The position numbers and the translations under genes are program-made. From positions 1 to 42,691 of the forward strand of contig JAPUDQ010000035.1 in NCBI GenBank assembly GCA_027493025.1: 42,691 bases of DNA. The letters run 5' to 3'. The notes beneath the pieces were generated by a model that searched no databases, was not told where the DNA came from, and saw only the letters and a list, made by a program, of their open reading frames with translations. The DNA comes from Candidatus Saccharimonadota bacterium. GTDB taxonomy: Bacteria; Patescibacteriota; Saccharimonadia; Saccharimonadales; Saccharimonadaceae. The first letter of the stretch is position 1. Each line of letters begins with the position of its first letter. Below are positions 23,785 through 32,076 of the stretch, one piece after another.

Positions 23785-24978
23785 TTAGATAGCGATGTAA
23801 TGAGGAACGAAAAAAGCCAAATCACCCGAAATCCGTGTTGACGTTTCGCGAAAATCAATTCCGGCTGGCTCGTCCCCTATTACCCAGCTCCCAAGTACTG
23901 CATGCATACCATCAAAAACGGGCAACGGGCAGTACTGCTGATACACAAATCCTTCTGCACCGTACGTGCCAGTAGTCTTTTCAAGACAAGTACCCGACGC
24001 ATCGACAATCGTCACATTACCTCCTTCGCGTCCAAATATAGGCTTTTTGACATACGAGCCGTCTGGAAAGGCTTCTGGCGTAGGGTACGTCGGCAAAAAA
24101 TTTGGATGATCGGGAAAGAGCTCCCAGAGAATGACAAGTAACTGTTTGTTACTAAGAAGTGCTTTCCATACTGGCTCTACCCACTGAATTCGTCGACCTG
24201 CCGATATGATATACGGGGCATAATCCTCACGCATCATCCATTCCCAAGGATACAACTTGAAAATATGCCGCAACGGATAGTTATTTTCATCCACAAAACA
24301 GCCTTGGCGCTCACTCCATTTTATGGTTTCAAGAAAAACATGTCTTGGCGCAAATCCAGCGGCACGCGCAGTCTCAGCCATATACTGTACCGTATCAAAA
24401 TCTTCTGTCATGAGGTTGCCGCTACCATCCGAATGCAACGATGTCGTTATCAACGGCGCTCCCTCCGGAAGATTCCATCGTTTTGTCCGTATATGATGCC
24501 ATTGCGCAATCAGTTTCTCGTGGATGCTATTGAACTGATCTGATGTCTCGCCCTGAACGTCCTTCATCCACCACCATTGAGCAGCGGCACTTTCAACCAA
24601 CGACGTTGGAGTATCGGCATTGAATTCTAAGACCTTTGCCGGCCGCCCTCCTGGTTGCCATGCCAAATCAAACCGCCCGTATACGGTGGGGTCATCCTCA
24701 TCCCATGAGCGAGTTATTTCATCCCAGAACTGCTCAGGTATATGAAATTCGTTAAATCGACGGTTACGAACAATGTGTTCTACGGCGTCCATGCAACGAT
24801 CAAAAATTTCTTGTGTCTCTCGCTCAAGCTGGAGAACCTCTTGATAGGTAATCTCGTACGCTACTGTTTCGCGCCAATATGATTCACCGCCTTCACTCGG
24901 GAGATCGTAAAAGCTAAATCCTACCGACTCACATTTGGCACGCCAATCATCCCGCGGGTTTTTTAACACCCGTTTCAT
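23785..24978 (-). CDS. Glutathionylspermidine-synthase-type ATP-grasp ligase
   Basis: 397 aa, family of E. coli YgiC/YjfC and the synthetase half of Gss. ATP-grasp enzymes form amide bonds through an acyl-phosphate. Recognisable regions are VLEFNADTPTSLVESAAAQW, the YPWEWMMRED segment, SYVKKPIFGREGGNV (nucleotide-binding strand and loop) and GSWVIGDEPAGIDFRE near the end. Members of this subfamily without the amidase domain have unknown substrates. It starts directly after the stop of the DUF1190-like gene (no gap), so the two are translationally coupled. The DUF350 gene is divergent 38 nt further on, repeating the E. coli yjfL/yjfM/yjfC grouping. Confidence 0.9.
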   Translation of the reverse strand: MKRVLKNPRDDWRAKCESVGFSFYDLPSEGGESYWRETVAYEITYQEVLQLERETQEIFDRCMDAVEHIVRNRRFNEFHIPEQFWDEITRSWDEDDPTVYGRFDLAWQPGGRPAKVLEFNADTPTSLVESAAAQWWWMKDVQGETSDQFNSIHEKLIAQWHHIRTKRWNLPEGAPLITTSLHSDGSGNLMTEDFDTVQYMAETARAAGFAPRHVFLETIKWSERQGCFVDENNYPLRHIFKLYPWEWMMREDYAPYIISAGRRIQWVEPVWKALLSNKQLLVILWELFPDHPNFLPTYPTPEAFPDGSYVKKPIFGREGGNVTIVDASGTCLEKTTGTYGAEGFVYQQYCPLPVFDGMHAVLGSWVIGDEPAGIDFRETSTRISGDLAFFVPHYIAI

Positions 24979-25434
24979 TTATCCGCCATGAGAACTATGG
25001 GGCGAGGCATACGCTTTACCGGTAGAGCCAAATCCATATTTACTAGCACTGCTCGGCAGATTTCCTTTGCCTACATTGTTTGCACCCGCAGGCTCAGACG
25101 GGTATTGAGATGAGGGTGTATATGGCGACGCCTCATTTGGATGATAAACGGGGCCATAATACCGTCCATAACTGCCTGATCCAGTGGTGTAGTTAGACAC
25201 AGGCTCACACTGATCACGCATCCGCAATGGCACCTCTCTGTAGCAGGTCTCTCTATCAGGGTACTGTACTCGTCTACTTCCATCACGGACATAATACTGC
25301 TGGCCACCATGATAGAACGGTATCCCATACAGTCCGTCTTCTTTCGGAGCAAAATAGGCCGCTCCCATCACCCCGACTGCACCGATAATTACTGCTGCTG
25401 ATGCATAGCGCTTCACTAAAGATGGGTCGTTCAT
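24979..25434 (-). CDS. DUF1190-like (YgiB/YjfM-type) secreted protein
   Basis: 151 aa from the ATG at 25434. A hydrophobic signal or anchor segment lies near residues 9-27 (VKRYASAAVIIGAVGVMGAA), followed by a short domain with RVQYPDRETCYREVP and a second cysteine (MRDQCEPV) typical of DUF1190, then a long Gly/Ser/Tyr/Pro-rich tail ending in SHGG. This tail looks like a flexible surface segment. A longer frame to 25521 has no ribosome binding site and starts inside the divergent gene. Its position immediately before the ATP-grasp ligase matches the ygiB-ygiC and yjfM-yjfC pairs of E. coli. The DUF1190 call rests on the context as well as the sequence. Confidence 0.75.
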   Translation of the reverse strand: MNDPSLVKRYASAAVIIGAVGVMGAAYFAPKEDGLYGIPFYHGGQQYYVRDGSRRVQYPDRETCYREVPLRMRDQCEPVSNYTTGSGSYGRYYGPVYHPNEASPYTPSSQYPSEPAGANNVGKGNLPSSASKYGFGSTGKAYASPHSSHGG

Positions 25435-25459
25435 TATAGATTTATGGTACCAGAATCGA

Positions 25460-25465
25460 TATACT
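25460..25465 (+). promoter_or_regulatory. -10 box TATACT, leaderless-type promoter of DUF350-murI
   Basis: TATACT ends 7 nt before the ATG at 25473. A TACCAT on the other strand, 9 nt before the DUF1190-like ATG, may be the divergent promoter, so the cassette could be switched as a unit from this 38-nt gap. Confidence 0.5.
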
Positions 25466-25472
25466 ATGCAAT

Positions 25473-25715
25473 ATGAATACACTTGCACTCCTCTCAACGG
25501 ATATAAACTATCAACTCTCACTCTTTGGACTGATTGCAGCCTATGCGTTTATCGGCGTTCTCCTGATGCTAGGATGTATACTGCTGTGCAACTGGGTACT
25601 CAAAGTTGATCTACGCAAAGAGCTAATTCACGATCAAAATCCAGCGATTGGCACCATGTTTGGCGGGTTATTTATTGCCATTGCCATCATTATTGCTGCC
25701 AGTATCGTTGGTTAG
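25473..25715 (+). CDS. DUF350 family membrane protein (YjfL-like)
   Basis: 80 aa with two hydrophobic helices (about residues 18-41 and 62-79). The loop between them, VDLRKELIHDQNPAIGTMFGG, is the DUF350 hallmark: an LRKE-like charged motif followed by an N-P/A-A-I-G turn into the second helix. E. coli YjfL is the family example, usually with two copies of this unit; here only one copy is present. It is leaderless-type and 3 nt upstream of murI. Its partners on the other strand are the DUF1190-like protein and the ATP-grasp ligase. Confidence 0.85.
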   Translation: MNTLALLSTDINYQLSLFGLIAAYAFIGVLLMLGCILLCNWVLKVDLRKELIHDQNPAIGTMFGGLFIAIAIIIAASIVG

Positions 25716-25718
25716 CCG

Positions 25719-26372
25719 ATGAAAATTGGGGTATTTGATAGCGGAATAGGCGGTGAAGCGGTCGCCCGTGACCTAAAGCAGCATTTTCCGCATGCGACGA
25801 TTATCTCTGTCAGCGATCGTGAGCATCTTCCCTATGGCTCTAAGGCCGAGCACGCGATCATCGCCTATACAGATACTGCTATTCAACCCCTTCTTGCAGC
25901 GGAATGCGACGTTATCGTAATCGCTTGCAACACCGCAACTACCATTGCACTACCTACATTGCGCAACCGTTATCCGAACCAAAACTTTGTAGGCGTTGAG
26001 CCAATGATACGAACTGCCGCCACTACCACCAAGAGCGGGATTGTGTGTGTTTGCGCAACTCCGGCAACACTCCAAAGCATGCGCTATCACAGCGTAAAAT
26101 CATCGATAGAAAAACCGATAACCATTATTGAGCCAGATTGCCATGATTGGGCGGATATGATTGAGCGTCATGAGGTTAATCAGACAATTATTACCAATCG
26201 ATTATTACCGGCATTAACAGCCGGATGTGACGTCATTGTTCTCGGCTGTACGCATTATCACTGGATTCAGGACTTAATTGCCTCATTGGCGGGTCCAGAA
26301 GTAGCTATCCTTGAACCAACAGCTACAATCGCCGATCGAATTAGTCGTTTAGTAGCTCAACCATCGAGATAA
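25719..26372 (+). CDS. murI: Glutamate racemase, short form
   Basis: 217 aa; makes D-glutamate for peptidoglycan from L-glutamate. The opening FDSGIGG contains Asp7-Ser8, the two catalytic cysteines are Cys70 (ACNTATT) and Cys177 (GCTHYH) each followed by the expected Asn-Thr or Thr-His. Typical MurI is 260-285 aa, so about 45-60 residues are missing, mostly between the two cysteine motifs. It is 3 nt after DUF350 on the same transcript. Its 3' end overlaps the 3' end of murD by 32 nt on the opposite strand. An Asp/hydantoin racemase is less likely because of the motifs. Confidence 0.9.
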   Translation: MKIGVFDSGIGGEAVARDLKQHFPHATIISVSDREHLPYGSKAEHAIIAYTDTAIQPLLAAECDVIVIACNTATTIALPTLRNRYPNQNFVGVEPMIRTAATTTKSGIVCVCATPATLQSMRYHSVKSSIEKPITIIEPDCHDWADMIERHEVNQTIITNRLLPALTAGCDVIVLGCTHYHWIQDLIASLAGPEVAILEPTATIADRISRLVAQPSR

Positions 26373-27630
26373 ACTGCTCGCCACGGTCGACATAACCGCG
26401 AAACATATCAAAACTGGCGCTGGCGGGGCTTAGGAGAACAACACTGCCTGGTTTGGCAACAGCGTAGGCTTTAGCGACGATATGAGTCATAGATGCTTCT
26501 GGTTCGTGAACTTCAACCCCTTGCTCACGGCAAAGCTTGGCAATCTGCTTGCCTGTTTCGCCGATTGCAATAACTTTTGTGTCAGTTTTTTTGCATACAT
26601 CGACCACCTCGTCATAGGTTGCGCCTTTCGCTGATCCGCCAAGAATAATCACTTTGGGCTCAGAAAATGATTTGAGTGCTGCAATAGCTGACCCTGGCGT
26701 CGTCGCAATGCTGTCATCGTAATATTTTACCCCGTTAACTTCACGTACCAGCTTCAGCCGATGCGGTAAACCGGTAAATGCTCGTATACCTCGGGCAATT
26801 GCATTCGTATCAACGGTAAAAACACGGGCGGCCGAGATAGCTGCGCAGGCATTTTCGATATTAAATTTTCCCGGTAACTGTAGCTCATCAGTGGCACAGA
26901 TATAATCACCGTGTACATAGAAATTACCAATCTCCGCATACACCCCATTTTCGTCACGAGCATCATAGCGCTCGGCATCACCAAGTACGGAACTCTTGGC
27001 GATTTTTTCGCTCCATGGATTACTTGGATGATAAAAACATACATCATTAGCTTTTTGGTTGCGGCGGATATTCATTTTGGCTCGCACATAGTCCTCAAAG
27101 TCCGCATGCACATCAAGATGATCTGGCTCAATCATTAATACGACCGCAACATGCGGACTTTTATGAAGATCCCAAAGTTGAAAACTACTGAGCTCATACA
27201 CTACCACATCCTCAGGAGTAATATTCGGTAGAACCGATAACGCTGGTATACCAATATTTCCGACAAGATGTACGTTCCAACCGGCCTCCTGCAGGATACT
27301 CGCAACAAGACTACAGGTCGTACCTTTACCTTTCGTACCTGTTACCCCAATAATTGGCGCTGGACATTCAGCAAAAAACTCGTTAGTACTTGACCATACC
27401 CTTCCCTCGGTCTTGATATGATGCGGTGGAAGACTCGCGGTCCGCACAACAAGATCAAAATCATGGAGTTGTTTAAATATTCTTTCTCCATGAACGAATT
27501 CGGCGCCGTCTGGTAGTGGACGTGCTGGTTTAGGAGACTCGTCAACAATCGTCACCTGGGCGCCTTTATCCCGCCAGTATCTGTAATTTGCTTCACCTTC
27601 TATGCCATAGCCAGCGATTGCAACATTCAT
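26341..27630 (-). CDS. murD: UDP-N-acetylmuramoylalanine--D-glutamate ligase
   Basis: 429 aa. Adds D-glutamate to UDP-MurNAc-L-Ala in the cytoplasm, using the product of the convergent MurI. An N-terminal Rossmann domain starts at VAIAGYGIEG; the P-loop is GVTGTKGKGTTCS; a central Mur motif AVVLMIEPDHLDVHADFEDY and the DDSIATTPGSAIAALKSF region follow; the C-terminal domain ends near ASFDMFRGYVDRGEQF. The ATG at 27630 gives the usual start; a GTG two codons earlier overlaps the stop of the M16 peptidase. No strong ribosome binding site is seen, suggesting coupling to the peptidase. Confidence 0.95.
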   Translation of the reverse strand: MNVAIAGYGIEGEANYRYWRDKGAQVTIVDESPKPARPLPDGAEFVHGERIFKQLHDFDLVVRTASLPPHHIKTEGRVWSSTNEFFAECPAPIIGVTGTKGKGTTCSLVASILQEAGWNVHLVGNIGIPALSVLPNITPEDVVVYELSSFQLWDLHKSPHVAVVLMIEPDHLDVHADFEDYVRAKMNIRRNQKANDVCFYHPSNPWSEKIAKSSVLGDAERYDARDENGVYAEIGNFYVHGDYICATDELQLPGKFNIENACAAISAARVFTVDTNAIARGIRAFTGLPHRLKLVREVNGVKYYDDSIATTPGSAIAALKSFSEPKVIILGGSAKGATYDEVVDVCKKTDTKVIAIGETGKQIAKLCREQGVEVHEPEASMTHIVAKAYAVAKPGSVVLLSPASASFDMFRGYVDRGEQFISMVELLND

Positions 27631-27632
27631 GA

Positions 27633-28916
27633 TCACCGCTCAAATAATGGGGTTAGTTTGCTATAAAGTCGGTCTACGAATGCTTTGTCAATATTACCAA
27701 TACCACCAAGTATCCAACAATCTGAAGCGATAAATTCGCGAGCTGTCTCAACGATTCGATCGCGTGTTACTGCTTCAATTTCTCCAGGACGCGAATCGTA
27801 GTCGTTGATCCGTCCATCAAAGAAATACCGATCAGCATACCATCGGTTGATTTGACCAGCCGTTTGAGCTCCCATCTGATGTCTTCCAAGTGCATATTGT
27901 CGAGCCGCTTCGACCTCCTCATCAGTAATCTCACCATGAGTGACTGCTTTTACCTCTTTCGAAATCAGGCTAAATAGTTCTTCGGCATTTTCCGGATCAA
28001 GCTCAGTGCCAAAATCCCACATGCTGCTATGTTCTTGTGCATTGGCACTTGACCACATCCCATAGGCTAAGCCTTTTTTGCGAGCACCGCCAAAGATACG
28101 CGATCGAAACGTTCCATTGAGGATATGGTCAGCAAACTGCATCGCATCAATCTCAGCATCACTCATCCGACGAGGTACCACCATTGACCAGCCAAAGGTA
28201 AAGTTTGTCGCTTCTTTACGCCGAATCAACAGTGGTTCCGCTCGATGAAGTTCATCTACCGGTACGCTTAGTCTCTCACCCGTCGGTAAGTCCCATGACT
28301 CAAGCATGTCAGTCAGCTTGTGCTCGCGTCCTTTGATATTACCCGCAATCACAAAACGCATGTTCTCGAGCGTGTGAGTCCGTCGATAATGCTCGCGAAT
28401 ATCGCCAAGTGACACACTGTTTATCGTTTTGATCCGTTCCTGCCATGTCAGGACGTCTTCGCCCAGCACCTGGGCCATTTTTGACCAGAGAACCCACATG
28501 TGGTTGTTGAGGTAACCATTAAGCTCATTACGGACATTGCCAGCCTCGGCTTTGAGTTCCTCTTCAATGAAACGTGGTTTTGTGATAGAAAGTTGTTGCA
28601 AATCCAGAATTCGGTCCCATTCAAAATCTGCACAATCAGTCATGTAAACCATACTATAATCAGCGGTTGTTGCATTAAAATAAGCGCCATTTTTTGTAAA
28701 TTCGCCATCAAATTCCGCCGCATCACGAAACCGCGCGTTGGCACCAAACGCCATATGCTCCATGATGTGAGCGGTTTCTTCGATGGATTTATCGCGAACA
28801 TAGCGCGTCCCAGCCCGAAAATGCACTCGGCTACTCATAACTTGGGCACCTGGCACGTGAATCAGGAGCCCACGTGCGCCATTTTTGAGCTGAAGTTCAG
28901 AAACAATGTGTTTCAT
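27633..28916 (-). CDS. M16 family zinc peptidase
   Basis: 427 aa, the size of a single-chain two-domain M16B (pitrilysin/insulinase-like) peptidase. The inverted zinc motif HIMEH is at about residues 49-53 (EETAHIMEHMAFGANARF) and the distal glutamate follows about 75 residues later in the NVRNELNG region. No signal peptide is seen, so it is likely cytoplasmic. It begins 3 nt after the secA stop and its TGA stop abuts murD, forming a secA-peptidase-murD transcript. Confidence 0.92.
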   Translation of the reverse strand: MKHIVSELQLKNGARGLLIHVPGAQVMSSRVHFRAGTRYVRDKSIEETAHIMEHMAFGANARFRDAAEFDGEFTKNGAYFNATTADYSMVYMTDCADFEWDRILDLQQLSITKPRFIEEELKAEAGNVRNELNGYLNNHMWVLWSKMAQVLGEDVLTWQERIKTINSVSLGDIREHYRRTHTLENMRFVIAGNIKGREHKLTDMLESWDLPTGERLSVPVDELHRAEPLLIRRKEATNFTFGWSMVVPRRMSDAEIDAMQFADHILNGTFRSRIFGGARKKGLAYGMWSSANAQEHSSMWDFGTELDPENAEELFSLISKEVKAVTHGEITDEEVEAARQYALGRHQMGAQTAGQINRWYADRYFFDGRINDYDSRPGEIEAVTRDRIVETAREFIASDCWILGGIGNIDKAFVDRLYSKLTPLFER

Positions 28917-28919
28917 GGC

Positions 28920-31532
28920 TTATTTTCGTTTCCGTGCCGCCCGAGCAGTTTTACGTTTCTTTTTGGCTGATTTTTTCTTGTCTGATTTTGTTTTTTCCGA
29001 AGCAGACTTTTTCATTTTGAAGTCATCGTCGCCATGATGCTCGGGATTACCAAGTTCATTAACACCCTGCTCGATAGCACCGGCAGCAGCTTTTGTGAGA
29101 TCCGTCTCGTACTCATCATCCTGAAGTTGCGCGGGTCGGAGCTCTTCTTTTTTGACATGAAAGATGGCGCGCAAGACCTCATCACGTAGCGTTCTCTGCA
29201 AACTCTCGAACATTTTTTGTGACTCTGAACGATATTCCACAAGAGGATCACGTTGGCCAACACTCCGCCAATGAATTCCTTCGCGCAAATGCTGCATGTT
29301 CTCAAGATGCTGCATCCATAAGACGTCAAGAACCTGCAAATACACATCGCGTTCCAGTCCACGCATTAACTCGACCCCAAGCTCTTTCTCGCGAACGTTA
29401 AATAACTTTTGCGAAGCTTCAACAGCCATTTTGAAACGTTTACGATCGTTTTTCTCGCGACCAATCATGTCAAGCGTTTGGTCTTCTATCGGTATAATCG
29501 CTGTGAATTCTTCAGCAAAGGTTGGGTTGTTTTTTGCAGGGACGATCGTACGATCACGAACCTCTTCACTTATGAGTCGATTAATCTCTTCACGGATATC
29601 TTCGCCTTCAAGAATCTGTCGACGAATTTTGTAGACAACTTTACGATGGCGATTAATCACGTTATCGTATTGGACGACGTTTTTGCGGGTATCGTAGTTG
29701 TAGCCTTCAACTCGTTTCTGAGCCGACTCCAACGTTTTCGAGACTGCTTTGTTTTCGATCGGCATATCCTCTTCTACACCGAGTCGATCCATCAGAGCAG
29801 CAATACGTTCGCCCTGGAAAATTCGCATCAAGTCATCTTCGGTACTGACATAAAATTGCGTCGAACCTGGGTCACCTTGACGTCCGCCACGACCACGAAG
29901 CTGATTATCGATACGTCGCGCTTCATGTCGCTCCGAGCCCAGGACAGCAAGTCCGCCCGCTTCTTTAACTCCTTCACCTAGAACAATATCGGTACCACGT
30001 CCCGCAATGTTGGTTGCAAGTGTCACCGCACCCTTTCGGCCAGCTTCGGCAATAATCGCTGCTTCACGCTCGTTGTTCTTGGCATTGAGCAGTTCGTGCT
30101 TGATACCGGCCTTGGACAGCGCCGACGAGATTAATTCATTTTTTTTAATACTAGCCGAGCCAATTAGCACCGGACGACCCTGCTCATGAAGCTCTTTGAC
30201 ATCAGCAACGAGTGCTTTGATCTTCCCCTTCTCGGATTTGAAAATTTTATCAACGTGATCTTTACGAACCATCGGACGATTCGGCGGAATCTGAATAACG
30301 TCCAGACCGTAGATCTGCTGAAACTCTTCGGCCTCAGTAAACGCTGTACCGGTCATACCACTGAGTTTTTCATAGAGACGAAAATAATTCTGAAATGAAA
30401 TCGTGGCCAACGTTCGACTTTCTTCGCGTACTTGAACGTGCTCTTTAGCTTCAATTGCCTGATGTAAACCCTCGTTGTACCGTCGTCCATGCATCAGGCG
30501 CCCAGTGAACTCGTCAACAATAATCACTTCACCATCGGTCGTAACCACATAGTCTTTATCGCGACGAAAGAGCGTCTGGGCTCGCAATGCCTGATCCATG
30601 TGATAAACGGAACGTACATGGTCAGGACTATACAAATTTTTAACGCCAAGTAATTTTTGTATTTTCTCAACGCCCTCATCTGTTAAACTTACGCTACGTC
30701 GTTTTTCATCAAGAATATAATGATCAGGTTTGAGCGTCGCTGCAACACTAGCAAAACGAATGTAATTTTCGGGATTTTCTGCCGCTGGCGCGCTAATAAT
30801 CAATGGGGTACGAGCTTCATCGATCAAAATCGAGTCAACCTCATCAACAATCGCAAAATTTAGCTCGCGCTGCCGCAGTAAATCAACTTCGTTCACCATG
30901 TTGTCGCGCAAATAGTCAAACCCAAACTCATTGTTTGTACCATAGGTAATATCAGCTGCATAGGCTTCTTTGCGGGTACAGGGTCGTAATTTTTTCATAC
31001 GCTCATCGGTATGGTCTGGATTGTCGTATTTTGCATCAAACAAAAATGATTGTTCGTTAATAATACAACCCGTCGTCAGACCAAGAGCATCATACAATTG
31101 TCCCATCCATCCAGCATCACGCTGCGCCAGATAATCATTTACCGTGACAACATGCACACCCTTACCACTCATTGCATTAAGGGTGACCGGCAAGGTTGCC
31201 ATCAACGTCTTGCCCTCGCCAGTTTTCATCTCAGCCACATTGCCCTCATGAAGCGCAATGCCTGCCATCAACTGAACGTCATAATGACGTTGCTTTAGAA
31301 CTCGATCAGCCGTTTCGCGCGTCAATGCAAATGCATCTGGCAAAATATCATCAAGCGTCGTCTTTTTTTTCGCTAAGCGGCCTTTTAGTATCTCCGTTTG
31401 CTTACGAAGCTCCGGCTTTGTCATCTTGCTGTATATTTCAGCACGCGCATTTACGAGAGCCACCTTTTTACTAATGCGCTTCAATGTTCGTGCTTGCGGG
31501 TCGCCAAAAATTTTGGCCAAGGCCTGTTTCAT
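28920..31532 (-). CDS. secA: Preprotein translocase ATPase SecA
   Basis: 870 aa. Drives secreted proteins through SecYEG. Walker A GEGKT is at residues 105-109, DEVD at 230-233 (VDEVDSILIDEARTPLIIS), and the second ATPase domain has LATNIAGRGTDIVLGEGV and RIDNQLRGRGGRQGDPGST. The helical wing and scaffold are full length. The extreme C-terminus lacks the usual zinc-binding CxCxSGxxxxxCH motif and instead is a 25-residue Lys/Arg run (from KKSASEKTKSDKKK). The ATG at 31532 has a weak GAGGGGAAAG ribosome binding site and two TATAAT-like boxes upstream. Confidence 0.97.
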   Translation of the reverse strand: MKQALAKIFGDPQARTLKRISKKVALVNARAEIYSKMTKPELRKQTEILKGRLAKKKTTLDDILPDAFALTRETADRVLKQRHYDVQLMAGIALHEGNVAEMKTGEGKTLMATLPVTLNAMSGKGVHVVTVNDYLAQRDAGWMGQLYDALGLTTGCIINEQSFLFDAKYDNPDHTDERMKKLRPCTRKEAYAADITYGTNNEFGFDYLRDNMVNEVDLLRQRELNFAIVDEVDSILIDEARTPLIISAPAAENPENYIRFASVAATLKPDHYILDEKRRSVSLTDEGVEKIQKLLGVKNLYSPDHVRSVYHMDQALRAQTLFRRDKDYVVTTDGEVIIVDEFTGRLMHGRRYNEGLHQAIEAKEHVQVREESRTLATISFQNYFRLYEKLSGMTGTAFTEAEEFQQIYGLDVIQIPPNRPMVRKDHVDKIFKSEKGKIKALVADVKELHEQGRPVLIGSASIKKNELISSALSKAGIKHELLNAKNNEREAAIIAEAGRKGAVTLATNIAGRGTDIVLGEGVKEAGGLAVLGSERHEARRIDNQLRGRGGRQGDPGSTQFYVSTEDDLMRIFQGERIAALMDRLGVEEDMPIENKAVSKTLESAQKRVEGYNYDTRKNVVQYDNVINRHRKVVYKIRRQILEGEDIREEINRLISEEVRDRTIVPAKNNPTFAEEFTAIIPIEDQTLDMIGREKNDRKRFKMAVEASQKLFNVREKELGVELMRGLERDVYLQVLDVLWMQHLENMQHLREGIHWRSVGQRDPLVEYRSESQKMFESLQRTLRDEVLRAIFHVKKEELRPAQLQDDEYETDLTKAAAGAIEQGVNELGNPEHHGDDDFKMKKSASEKTKSDKKKSAKKKRKTARAARKRK

Positions 31533-31617
31533 ATCTGTCTTTCCCCTCGGATTATATCATTCAAAACTAGTCTTGATTATACCCGATATCAGAGGAGATT
31601 GCCAACCCGTTACCCTA

Positions 31618-32013
31618 CTAGGCTTCAGCCACTTCCGGATCAGAACTGAGACGCATACGGCGTTTAAGAGAACGAATAAGATTCTGAGCACGTCCACCGC
31701 GATGGGAACGCTCATCATGATATTTTTTGAGCTGAGTCGCTAGTTTGGCTTCAACAATATCAACAGCGGCTAACATATTAAGCGTAGAGTCTTGAGCGGT
31801 GATAGATCGTTGCGGCAATGTTAGTTTAATACTGCATTCGTATTTGTTGCCATTCGCTCGATTAACTTCTTTTAAGACAACTTCAACCTTAACAGATTTT
31901 CGAGCATGACGTGGCAAATATCGATCAAGCCGACCAATCTTCTTACTGACATATTTGCGCGTTAGCTCGTCAACATCGTAGTGTACTCCGGTTATATCGA
32001 TATGTGCGATCAT
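31618..32013 (-). CDS. hpf: Ribosome hibernation-promoting factor, short form
   Basis: 131 aa. HPF/RaiA proteins sit in the 30S A and P sites in starved cells. The family start DITGVHYDVDELTRKYVSKK is clear, followed by the conserved DRYLPRHARKSVKVEVVL and, near residue 80, DSTLNMLAAVDIVEAKL. The dimerising C-terminal domain of the long form is missing; instead there is a short basic tail. A strong AGGAGG ribosome binding site precedes the ATG by 8 nt, the best in the window. Confidence 0.95.
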   Translation of the reverse strand: MIAHIDITGVHYDVDELTRKYVSKKIGRLDRYLPRHARKSVKVEVVLKEVNRANGNKYECSIKLTLPQRSITAQDSTLNMLAAVDIVEAKLATQLKKYHDERSHRGGRAQNLIRSLKRRMRLSSDPEVAEA

Positions 32014-32076
32014 GATGTGACCTCCTTTTTGATAGTACCGTTTGTACCCTCTAGTATACCATTTTTAAGCAAAAGT

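Noticed and set aside
29409-29981. 190-aa open frame on the plus strand inside secA
   Set aside because: It is antisense to a fully conserved SecA region, has no ribosome binding site and no recognisable domain; open antisense frames are expected here.
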